Assembly: GCA_012976225.1 (NCBI GenBank)
Contig: JAAVVG010000017.1
Coordinates: forward strand, 591,822 to 655,821
Source: Golubevia sp. BC0850
Taxonomy: Eukaryota > Basidiomycota > Exobasidiomycetes > Golubeviales > Golubeviaceae
Reading direction: 5' to 3'
Length of the DNA stretch: 64,000 nucleotides
In this document: positions 22,110 through 32,119 of the stretch, in pieces
How the letters are laid out: the number at the start of each line of letters is the position of its first letter
Numbering within the stretch: the stretch's first letter is position 1
Position numbers and translations under genes: made by a program
Notes under the pieces: generated by a model
What the model was told of the DNA's origin: nothing
Database searches by the model: none
What the model saw: the letters and a program-made list of their open reading frames with translations, nothing else

Positions 22110-24441
22110 TTAGTTCGAACTAGCTCCAACCCCATTAGTCTTCGCAACAGCTGGAGGTTTCTCCGCCACATGTTCCGCAGTCTTCTCAGCCTGCATTGGA
22201 GTGAATCCCATCGCTTGTTGATTTCTCTTTACTTTTGCAGAAGCTCTAGCCGCGGCTAAGAGATACGGTCTAGGTCTTGAAAGTGGAGAGTTTGGTCTTG
22301 AATGACTTGAATGAGAAGGTCTTCTTTCCCATCCACCTGACGAAGAAGAACCTCTTCTATTGAGTTGTCTGATCACTGCTTCGTCCTCATCATCTCCATC
22401 TCCATCGATCTCGACAGCTAGATAACCATCTTCATCTGCTTCTGCTTCGATACGTTCTCGTTCGGCTTTGATACGTTCTTGAGCTTCTTCGCACCTGGTT
22501 CGTAGGAAATGAATTACATCTCTAGGCGATTCGGCACCGAAGATAGCTGTTCCTCCGACGATGACGTTGGCACCTGAGGATAAGAGAAGGTGAAGACAAG
22601 AAAGGTGGTCAGTCTAGGTAGACAATATGGAATCGATTTGACCTTCCACATCACTCACCAGCATCGGCACATCGATCGATTGTCTTTGGTCCAACCCCTC
22701 CATCGACTTCAATGTTCAAGTTTGGAAATCGAGCACGCAATTCCGCGACCTGGGTAGATGGAAGAAGGAGAGAGATTAGCACTCCTGATCCCCAAAGGTG
22801 AATGTATGCCTCCCTTTTCCCTCAAAATCCAACATCAAACCCACTTTAGGCATGCATTCCTTCATGAACTTCTGTCCTCCGGCACCTGATAAAGATAACA
22901 TGACGATAAAAGAGAGGTGTTAGCAAGTGGTAAAGATCACGTCTGGGAAAGCGCTATTTCCCTCTACGAGTGCCCCGATATTTCAAAGCCTCCAATATTG
23001 GTCCTTCTAAAGTTCAAGCTTGTATGAAGGAACGCAGCTTGGGCGGGTAGACGTTCGAGTCCTTCCTAAAAGAGTTCTCGTCCTTCCTAAAAGAGTTCTC
23101 GTCCTCTGGACCTTTACTTCCAAAGTTGGTCCGCCCCCCCCCCCCACACACTGAAGTCTTCTATCCAACCGCCCTTCTTTTCTCAGCTCCTTCAGCTTTG
23201 CCTTCCAGATATTTTTGCGCAGGAGCTCAAAAGACTCACCAGGCCACACAGTCATCACCAAAATCATGTCCACCGCTTCTCCCAATTCATTTGAGATTTC
23301 GCTCGAAGGCGTTCCTGGATTGATGGCAACTGCAGCTTTCATTTTGGTGGCACGGATTTGACGAACTACGTCCAATGGATCATCTGTTTGTATGCAGTAT
23401 CAGTATCAGTTGAAGTCGTTGAGGTTCAAGATCAATGAAAGGTTGTGGTTGAAATTGTGTGTCGGAATCGAAGAAAAAGATTTAGAAAAATCGGAAGGTG
23501 TCAAGTTGAAGTGGTCGAGTTGAGATGAATTTAAGATAGAATGTCAAAGAAGAGACAATCGGAGCAAGAGATCAGAAGAAGTAGAGGAGAAGGACACTGT
23601 TAAGAAATGTGGAGCTGGTAAGAACTCACCTGTGGCTTCTAGGTGAAACGTATACGACGCTCCTCCAGCTTCCGAGATATCTTTGACCCACTGCAATAGT
23701 TCAAGATGTAGAGAAGTGATGGGCAGGGATCAGCAGAGAGAAAAGATAAAGCGTTGAAGGGAAATCAAAGAGAACGGAGTGGATAGCTTTGTCTTTCATC
23801 ACTGATCCTTCTGTCGGATACCTGACATTCCACACGACAGATGATGAGCTTCCTATCTTCAGAAAGGAAACTGAGAACGGCTTCAATCGATCCTCCGGCC
23901 TTCTTCGCCTTGCCTGCCTAGTCGTGTGCGAGCTGGGAGCTGTTAGATCTCCCGAAAGAGATGAGATACTCACCCTACCAGGTTCAGTAACCATCATATG
24001 ACAATCCATGAAAGCAGTTGGAATGGATTTATGAACTGAAGCAATGATTGGAGCTCCCATCACAATGTTCGGTACAAAGTGACTGCATAGGATTCGATTC
24101 GGTTGGGGAGAGAAAAGTGAAAAAATGGCAGAGACTCTGTAAGATGACTGTGACTAGTTGAGAGAGGTTGAAAGGATAGATGATGAACTTACCCATCCAT
24201 GATATCTAAGATGTTCAGAACATGGAGCCAAGGAGAGGAAGAGGAGTCAGGATCTAATGGACCATCTCAGTTCTTGCTATTTCCGTCTGTGCTTGCCCCA
24301 AAGTAGATGGACTTCTCTTGAACCATTTTACTTACCCATATGTAACCAATCAGCCCCATTATCTATCATTCTCTGACATTCACAAGTCAAGTTACCCAAA
24401 TCTGAAGCTAAAACTGAAGGCGCGATCTTTGTAGAAGGCAT
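22110..24441 (-). CDS. RPE1: Ribulose-phosphate 3-epimerase with a C-terminal extension
   Basis: Predicted 342 residues from eight exons (24441-24336, 24205-24193, 24082-23974, 23690-23630, 23383-23240, 22885-22845, 22749-22659, 22573-22110). It interconverts ribulose 5-phosphate and xylulose 5-phosphate in the pentose phosphate pathway. The barrel motifs are clear: [26 protein letters not shown] (metal His/Asp), [47 protein letters not shown] and [12 protein letters not shown]. Exon 2 is 13 nt and carries the DIMDG metal-binding core. Normal enzymes end near residue 230. Here the last exon runs on for about 100 further residues: a Glu-rich helix, an acidic DGDGDDEDE patch, a Ser/Arg-rich stretch and an Ala/Lys-rich tail. 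Confidence 0.94.
23053..23105. repeat. 21-nt direct repeats inside an RPE1 intron
   Basis: Two and a half copies of a unit close to gttctcgtccttcctaaaag lie in tandem within the 354-nt fifth intron of the epimerase gene. A run of about 12 C residues follows at about 23134-23145. Confidence 0.85.
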
Positions 24442-24742
24442 GCTTTAAGATATGAGGAGGGAGTGGGACAGGAAGAGAAAGAAAGCAAACAACTGTGACT
24501 TGGAGCGATTCGGTGTTAGAGGCAGTGAAAGATGTTGTCAATCTGAATTGGCTTTGAAAGTTGGTTAGAGTATTTTGGAGGAAGAGAAGAGATTTTGGGT
24601 ACCGGTTCAGAGTGGAGCGTTGGCATGGAAGGCGATTTCGTGAGGCTGCGTCTGGAAAACTCGCATAATTCCTTGTTTCTTTCTTATATTTCTCTCCAAT
24701 TCTCTGGAATTCTACTATTTTCCGAAGTCAAGGTGAAGCAGC
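24442..24742. promoter_or_regulatory. Divergent promoter region
   Basis: 301 bases lie between the start codons of the epimerase (-) and the next gene (+). No coding exon is seen. Confidence 0.4.
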
Positions 24743-26487
24743 ATGAATCAACAACTCAACGGGAACTACAGAAGTAACTCAGCTCAACAACAATCACAGC
24801 AGCAACAACAGAATCCTTTCTGTTAGTAGCTCTTACTTCATCCTGAAATCTCCCGGCTTTTCTCACTTCGTCGTTCTTGGTTGCTAATCAACTCCCTCTC
24901 TTTATTACCTACTGCCTCCAGATTTCAGTCCAAGTCAATACCAAACTCATTCTCATCCACCGCCACAAGTTCAACCAACTCCTCAACAACATTTCTTTCA
25001 TTCTCCGAGTCTACCTTCCTCTTCCGGATCGGTCGGAGCCATCGGAATCGGTTCTAATTCCAATCTAAACTCTTCTTCTTCATCTTCTTCCAATCTTCCA
25101 TCTTCTACTGATCTTTCATCAATAACTCAAAGTCCAAAGACTGCAGAAGAGAGAAATGAAGCCATCTATTCTTTGGAGAAACGTAGAGATGCTATCAAAT
25201 TCACCATCGCCAATCTTCAGAGCGAGAAGGAGATGGCTAGATTGAGTGGAAGACCTTTTCAAAGTGAACACACTTTGACTCATTTGAAGGATACTAGAGA
25301 GAGTCTTTCTGATCAGTTGATAGAGTTGATGCAATCGAAGGTGAGCATACGAAGAAATTGTTGAAGAGAGATGAGATGCAAATAAAGCTGACCTTTCACG
25401 TTTTCTCTACAGGTCTCCTCCAAGAGAAGTCGTTCAACTACCAATCAACGTGGACACAGAGCTCATAAACCAGGTTGGACTCCAGGATCAGCATTTGGAG
25501 CTCATCAAGCATCAGAAGCATGGAATCGTTCAATTCCAAACAGACACGTCTTGCTAGCTTCCGGTCTGGGACACAGACCTCATGAACTTCTCTTCCCACC
25601 TCGTAAAACTCGTGCAAAGAAAGCTAGGGGAAGCAATGATGAAGATGAGGATAACGATGACGAAGATAACGAAGCTGAACAAGTCTTGGGAGGATCTACT
25701 CCTGCAGAAACCTTGGCTGCCAATTCCAAAGCTCTTTGTGGAAGATGTAGAGTCGGACATGGAAATCACAAAGTCTCTGGAATTGGTAGATTCAATGATT
25801 CTGCAGAAGATTTCAGAGTTCAAGAAGGAAGTTTTACTATTAATCCGAATACCTATTCAGGTTCAGATTTGGATCTGGCAAATCAAACTCCTTGTGGTTG
25901 TGTGATTTCAGATGTTTTACTTCAATTCTTCATCTTTAAACAGGTTAGATTAAGTCATGATAAGAACAATCCTCTTTATAATCAAGCTTCTCCTTGGTTT
26001 ACTCCTGAACAATTGCAATAGTGAGTAAAGAGAGAAGCTCAAAGAACTCCTCGATGATGAGTTTGCTGATCTCTCGCTCTTCTTTCTTCACTTTTCCTAT
26101 CTATTCAGCTTAAAAACTTTCTTATGGAAATTCTGTGGTGTCAACTTGGACGCTCTCTACCAACCATCTCAGAAAGACAGGTTCATGACCATCAGAAACG
26201 AGTTAGATAGAAGACTTTCAAATGATAACGAACTCAATCATTGGTGGGAATTCATTGGAAAAATTGATGAAATGTCAGTGGAAGAGGTCGAGTTCAGATT
26301 AAAAGTGGAAGAAGATGAAAAGATTAAGAAGAGAAAGATTGCAGAGGAGACTAAGAAAGCTGGTCTTCCTCCTAAAGGTCCTGGAAGACCTAGGAAAGAT
26401 GCGAACCAGGAAGGAAGATCTTCAACTGCTAGTTCAACAACTGGAAAAGCTGGTGCAAGTAGAAAGGGAAAGGAGACTGAAAGGTAG
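24743..26487 (+). CDS. Unrecognised Gln/Ser-rich protein with an AT-hook-like C-terminus
   Basis: Predicted 494 residues from four exons (24743-24821, 24922-25340, 25413-26020, 26109-26487), all in phase. The N-terminal 100 residues are Gln-, Pro- and Ser-rich. A helix at about 115-165 (TAEERNEAIYSLEKRRDAIK) follows. A basic segment includes RGHRAHKPGWTPGSAFG and PPRKTRAKKARG, then an acidic Asp/Glu run. A folded-looking region has CGRCRVGHGNH and FRVQEGSFTINPNTYSG, ending near YLKTFLWKFCGVNL. The tail is Lys/Glu-rich with PKGPGRPRKD, an AT-hook core. Composition suggests a nuclear DNA- or chromatin-associated protein. I do not recognise the family. Confidence 0.82.
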
Positions 26488-26982
26488 TGGAGAAAGTGTT
26501 TTTTTTTTTCGTTCTGTTCTTTTTTCTAGATTTTGGAAGCTTCGTTTTCTTTGTCTTTATCCTTTTATTTGTAATCACCTTTGTTTTTGTTTTTCTGGTT
26601 AATCGCAATTCTACACTCCTTTGTATCTGTCACTCCCATCTCAAGCTCTCAAGCTCTGGTCTCCCCGCTTCATTTCTCTCCATCTGTCTTCGCAGAATCG
26701 CAGTTCGCAACTTCGCGACTTCGCAAGCAATTCTCACAATATATACTGCGCACCGATGTGCCGATCTCTTTGATGTGAAAGGGAAGATCTCATGCCAATT
26801 GATTGAAGCGATGGGGCTCGCCTTTCACATCTTCGGTGTTTTTGAGTTGGGATCTCACTTCACGAGCTCCTATTTAAACCCTTCCCTCTGAATCTTCTTC
26901 TTTCCTTCGTCCTTCGTCCTCCAATCTTTCTCCTTATTCTAACCCTCACCCCACCTAATCGTTTCCTCTCACACAAGCAAAG
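26488..26982. promoter_or_regulatory. Upstream region of the flavin monooxygenase gene
   Basis: About 500 bases without a supported gene. A cluster of TTCGC words lies at about 26688-26727 (cttcgcag, gttcgca, acttcgcg, acttcgca), which could be a regulator-binding array; that is inference. Confidence 0.4.
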
Positions 26983-29060
26983 ATGGTATCTCAAGTTGAA
27001 CACAAAGAAGTTCTCATCATCGGTGCTGGTCTCTCTGGAATCAACGCTTCTTACAGAATTCAAAACGACACTCCTTATGGCAACGACTATGCTATTTTGG
27101 AAGGTAGAGATACCATGGGTGGAACCTGGTCTCTGTGAGTTTGATGCTTGGAGCAGAGGGAGGAGCTGAGGGTGCGTGCTTCTTTCATTATCTAACTTGA
27201 CTAATCAAATCCTCTCTTCTGTCTCACTCTGAATTTGACTCATTTCTCATCAATTTTCAGTTTCGAATACCCTGGATTGAGATCTGATTCTGATATGTGT
27301 GAGTTCTCATCTCAATGCATCCAAGCAACTCGCTTTTCACATTCTCCGCTTCTTCCTCGGAGATCTCGATCCTTTCAACATTCACTCATCGCTCGTCAAA
27401 TCCTGACTCCAATTCTCCACTTCTCCTTTCTTGATTCTTTTCACGCTTCCCCAAACAGACACTTTAGGATTCTCTTTCCGTCCTTGGAAGTCTGCTGAGT
27501 CTATCGCAGATGGACCTGCTATTTTGAAATACCTCAAAGAGACTGCCAGTGAATTCGGAATCGATAAGAAGATTCGTTACAACCAGATGGTTTCCTCTGC
27601 TGACTGGAATTCTCAAGAAGCCAAATGGTATGTCAACATTGACATCAAGGATCCTTCTACTGCCGAAACTGTTTCGACTAAGCAGATGAGCTGCAAGTTC
27701 TTATACTTCTGTGCTGGTTATTACTCCTATGCTAAAGGTTTCCAAGCTGAACTACCTGGAATGGAGAAGTTCAAAGGAAAGTTCATTCACCCTCAACAAT
27801 GGCCAAGAGGATTCGACTACTCAGGAAAGAAGGTGAGCTCTCTTTGACCTACAATGGAAGGAATCGGAGCTTTTTCGCTATACGACCTGAATCACTACTA
27901 AACTTCGTTTTCATATCTGTTTCCACTTCTCAGGTCGTTATTATTGGATCAGGGGCCACTGCTGTTACTCTTTTACCTTCAATGACTCCAACAGCCTCTC
28001 ACGTAACAATGCTTCAAAGATCTCCAAGTTACTTCATCACTCTTCCGAGAGGAGACCCTTTATCCGATCTTCTGAAATTCATTCTTCCGGCCAGTATCGC
28101 ACATTCAATCATTCGTTTCATCATGACTCTTAGAAGTTACGTGTTCCTGTGGCTTTGTAGGTTGTTCCCAAGTGGTTCTCGGTCTGTTCTCAGATGGATG
28201 GTTTCAAAGCAACTGCCAAAGGACGTTCCTCTCGACCCACACTTCAAGCCTTCTTACAAACCTTGGGATCAGCGTGTCTGGTGAGTGGAATTAGAGAAAG
28301 TCAATCTTGCTCTTTGTCTTGACAGAAGCTCATCTGCTGACCTCCTCGACTCTTTCTTTGCCTCCTTCAGTTTGATTCCAGATGGAGATTTCTTCCAAGC
28401 TCTTCGATCTGGAAAGGGATCCATCCGAACTGATCACATTGCCGACTTCACTGAGAACTCAATTATCCTCAAGAGTGGAGAGAAATTGGAAGCCGATGTT
28501 GTTGTCAGTGCCACTGGTTTGGAAATGCAAATGGCTGGAGGTTCGAAGTTGAGCTTGGATGGAAAGGCTGTCAACATTGGAGATTCTTTCATCTACAAAG
28601 GGCAAATGTTACAGAACATCCCTAACATGGCTATCTGTCTAGGTGAGTGCTCGAAACTGAAAGAGCGAAGGGAAGGGAGGCTCTTTCTCTTTGATTCCAG
28701 CAATCGCCCCTGACCTTATCTCCTCCTCTATTCTTTCTTTCAAAAGGTTACACCAACGCATCTTGGTCTCTAGGAAGTGATCTCGCCGCTCGTTACATCG
28801 CTCGTCTCCTTACTCACATGAAGACAAACGGACTCGATGTCGCTGTTCCAAGGACCAATGATGGAGTCCAAGAAGCTCAACAACTTCTCAACCTATCTTC
28901 CGGATACGTTCAGAGAGCTTCCAAGAAGAAGATTCTCCCAAAAGCTGCTACTTCGAAGCCTTGGTACATGAGGACAAATTACTTCTACGACTGGATCAAC
29001 GTCAAGTTCGGAAGTGTTGAAGACTCTATGGAGTTCAAGACTATCCACAAGATCAAATGA
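26983..29060 (+). CDS. FAD-dependent monooxygenase, EthA/Baeyer-Villiger-like
   Basis: Predicted 498 residues from six exons (26983-27134, 27261-27298, 27459-27832, 27934-28280, 28371-28642, 28747-29060). The FAD-binding Rossmann motif is VLIIGAGLSGI near residue 10, then GGTWSLFEYPGLRSDSDM. The NADPH site is VVIIGSGATAVTLLP at about 189, followed by HVTMLQRSPSY. The ending GYTNASWSLGSDLAARY is characteristic of the EthA-like flavoprotein monooxygenases that oxidise ketones or thioamides. Two hydrophobic stretches (ASIAHSIIRFIMTL and YVFLWLCRLFP) may contact membrane. The substrate is unknown. Neighbours do not suggest a biosynthetic cluster. Confidence 0.93.
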
Positions 29061-29512
29061 TTTTGTTGAACAATTAGCTCCTCCATCATCGTTCCTCTCA
29101 TTTTAGAATACCCCCCCTCTCAATCCCTTGCTTTTCTCAAAATTCTCGTCTAATTGGTCACTCTTATCACACCCTCCTTCGTAGTCTACTATTTCTCGTT
29201 TCCTTTGGATCTTATTTGCAGTATTTATCATCTATCGATTGTTATTTACACTGTCCCGTTTTTGTAAATCCAAAAATCACCTTGCTCGTGGAGCGCTTGC
29301 AATCGGAGCGCTTGCAATCGACGATCTTGCGAGCCGTTCGTGACTGCCTCCTCTTGGTTTATGATCCAATCAAAGTGGCGAGACAGATCTGAGATCTGAA
29401 CATCAGTCTTTGTACTTGCAGAGGAAGAAAAGGACTTCTTGCCATCTCTCCCTTCTTCTTCTTTTCGCCCATCGCCAATCGCACACTCTCAAGAACGCAA
29501 CTCCTCTTCGCA
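29061..29512. promoter_or_regulatory. Upstream region of the BRCT gene
   Basis: No gene is seen. It contains a perfect 15-nt tandem duplication (ggagcgcttgcaatc) at 29290-29304 and 29305-29319. Confidence 0.45.
29290..29319. repeat. Perfect 15-nt tandem duplication
   Basis: ggagcgcttgcaatc occurs twice with no spacer, about 200 bases before the BRCT gene start. Confidence 0.9.
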
Positions 29513-31866
29513 ATGCATCTCGAGACGAAAGCCGCCAGAGTACAGCGTTGGTACACTAAAGCCGAGACCGTCTACGGTGGATCAAGCCAATCCTATTCAG
29601 ACGAATCGGACCTTCAAGATGATCAAAGTTCAAGGAATGAAGTAGCACCCCAGTGGTTGATGGCCAGGCCTGTCTGGAAAAGGGAAGCAATTGAACTCCT
29701 ACGCAACCGTCTTCAAGGATCAGACGAGGGAGAAAGAGAGCAGGATGGAGGACTTGAAGAAATCACGAAAAGCAGATCTGGGAGACCTTCAAACAACAAT
29801 TCTATATCCAAGCTCCAGCAGTCTCGATCTGCTCGCGTTCAACCATGCAAAGAAAGAGTTTCTATTATAGAAAGATCTAGGAGCCTTTCGATGGGATCCA
29901 ACCAAGCAGGCGAAGGAGCTCAATTCGCATCTCACAACGAACCTTCAAGAGATCAAGACCAAGAGGTGGAAGACGTCTCTATGCCTGGATTAGATGACTA
30001 TCCCCGCTTCGATGAAACTTCAAATAGAGAGGTGCTTTCAGGCGCTTCTATCTCGGTACCCCAGTCAGTTCAAGAACGACGAGGAGACAGATCTCTGGCT
30101 GCCAAAGCTTCTCCTCACAAATCTACAAAATTACCTCCAAATTGGCCCCCATCTCTCGAATTCAGCGCCTCTAAAGATCCCGGCCCATCCAAACCTCGGA
30201 AGAAAAGCAATCAAGAAATCAAAGCCGCTCAGGTGGCTAAGGTTCAGGAACAGACGAGAGCCAACCTTGAAAGGTTCGAAGACATTCCAAATGTCAGCAT
30301 CGAAGAGAGCGGAGAGGTGGGATCAAATCTGGTCTGTGGAACTTCGAAAGCAGGGGCTAGCAGACCTTCAAGGAGAGCTCTCATCACTCAAGATGAGGAG
30401 GACGAAGAGCAGAGCAAGAGAGCTCAGCAGAAAGGCAAAGCGAAAGCTGCAAAGCCTTTGCCTCCTCCTCCTCTGAAGCCCATGCCACCTTTCTCTGCTC
30501 AAACGAACGTAACTAGCCCTGGAGGGACTTCGAGGCTACAGTCTGGAAGTGGAAGTGGAAGCCATGAGACTGGATCTGGAGGATTGGGGCAGCAGCAAAT
30601 CAGAGACAGTCGATCGGAAAGGAGCCTTCGAGAGGAAAGAGAGGAAGCTCAAAGGAAAGAACTTAGGAACGCAGGAAGCAGGAGCGACAGGGGTAGAGGG
30701 GTTGAGAAAAGAAAAGCTCCAGAACTGAATTTCGGAGGCCAACCTTCGACCTCAAAGCCCCCTCAATCTCGAGCTCGTTCAAAAGAAGTGTCCCCTGCAA
30801 AGAAAACTCGATCCGCTGTAGAAGACTCTCAAGAAGAAGAGTCTCAGACAGAAGATGAATCTTCTATCGCTTCTCCTCCCAAAGTCTCTAGAGCGGCGGC
30901 GAAGGGCAAGGAGCTTGTCCGTGGAGCATCTGCTTCTAATGTTGGAAACAAGAGGAAAGCAGAAGAGACTACTCTTAACACCACAGGAGGAAAAAAGAGC
31001 AAGGTTCGTTTTCAGGAGGAGAGCAACTCACCTGACAGTTCCTTCGAAGACTCTATCGAAGATGTCTCACTAGCGAACATTCAAGATCCGGCCCCGACTT
31101 CGAGAGCTCCCAAAGCAAACGTCAAAGATTCGAATTCTAGTAACTTAACATTTAAGCAAGTGGCAGAGAAAGCGAAGAGACCACCTTCCATGAAAACGGT
31201 TCGACAGCCTCCTACCTTTGTGAAGCTGATGGAGACCTGTAAAAAGGAAAAGTTAGAATTGAATCAGGTGATTGAGGTCTTCGACAAATGGGTAGATTCT
31301 TTGGACGAAGATCAAAAGAAAGGAAGAATGTCAAAGTGAGTTCAAGAGTAGAACGCGTTTCCACGATTCATTCTGACCTCTGGAATTTGGCTCTCTTCGT
31401 CTGTTTCAGTGAGACGCATATCTTCGAAGGTAAGAGCATATGTCTTGAAACCTTTCGTAAACCAACAGAGGGAGCCACGACTATTGGAAATGTAAGTCTT
31501 CTCCTTTCTCTCCTTTCAATTATGAGCTTCTCTGACCTTGTTTCTCGCTTTCCTGACTTACTTGCAGATCTACATCAGGGGAGGCAGGGTGACCAGCACG
31601 ATTCGTCCCAATACCAATTACGTCCTCACTTCCAACAGCTCCCTTTCCAGTGTTGCCTCAAAGTTCAATCTCTCGGTGGAGGAGCTGAAGACAAGAGGAA
31701 TAGAGGTCACTGACATGCACTGGGTTCCCAAGTGTCTTAAAGTGAGTCTCTAAGCTCGGCCGTTCAACTCGTAGACCACGACTTGCTTTCTGATCAAGAT
31801 TCCTCTCTCTCACTTTTCTTTCAGGACGAAAAATTGCTCCCGATTCACGACCTTCCATATCCTTGA
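29513..31866 (+). CDS. Disordered nuclear protein with a C-terminal BRCT domain
   Basis: Predicted 693 residues from five exons (29513-31335, 31410-31429, 31469-31491, 31568-31741, 31825-31866). Most of the chain is Ser/Lys/Glu-rich and disordered with several basic clusters. Spliced exons 2-5 build a BRCT-like end: THIFEGATTIGNIYIRGGRV, then TIRPNTNYVLTSN, then DMHWVPKCLKDEKLLPIHDLPYP. The W-x3-C and LLP motifs are typical of BRCT domains in DNA-repair proteins such as ligase IV or X-family polymerases. Exons 2 and 3 are only 20 and 23 nt. DNA-damage or telomere scaffolding is inferred; no orthologue is named. Without the short exons the BRCT domain is lost. Confidence 0.85.
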
Positions 31867-32119
31867 GTGAGGGTTGACCTCGAAAACAAAACATCACATT
31901 CCATCAGTTTCTTGTTCGTCGAAAGATTCTCTGTTGTTTAGATTCGAAGAAATGAAAGGGAGAAAGAGCAGACTTTGTTCTTTAAAAAATACAATTGAAT
32001 TTAGATGTCACGGCCGGGAAAAAAGGAGAAACTATAAATGAGATTCGCAAAGTCGATTCTCCCCTTTCCAGTTTCACTTCCCCGCTTCCCATCAAACCTC
32101 TCTCGCTCCATCTCCTTCA

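Noticed and set aside
23040-23070. gttcgagtcc resembling a tRNA B box
   Set aside because: No A box, anticodon arm or acceptor stem around it; it is part of the intronic 21-nt repeat.
26983-29060. A secondary-metabolite cluster around the flavin monooxygenase
   Set aside because: Neighbours are an unrelated nuclear-like protein and a BRCT protein; no synthase, transporter or pathway regulator is adjacent.
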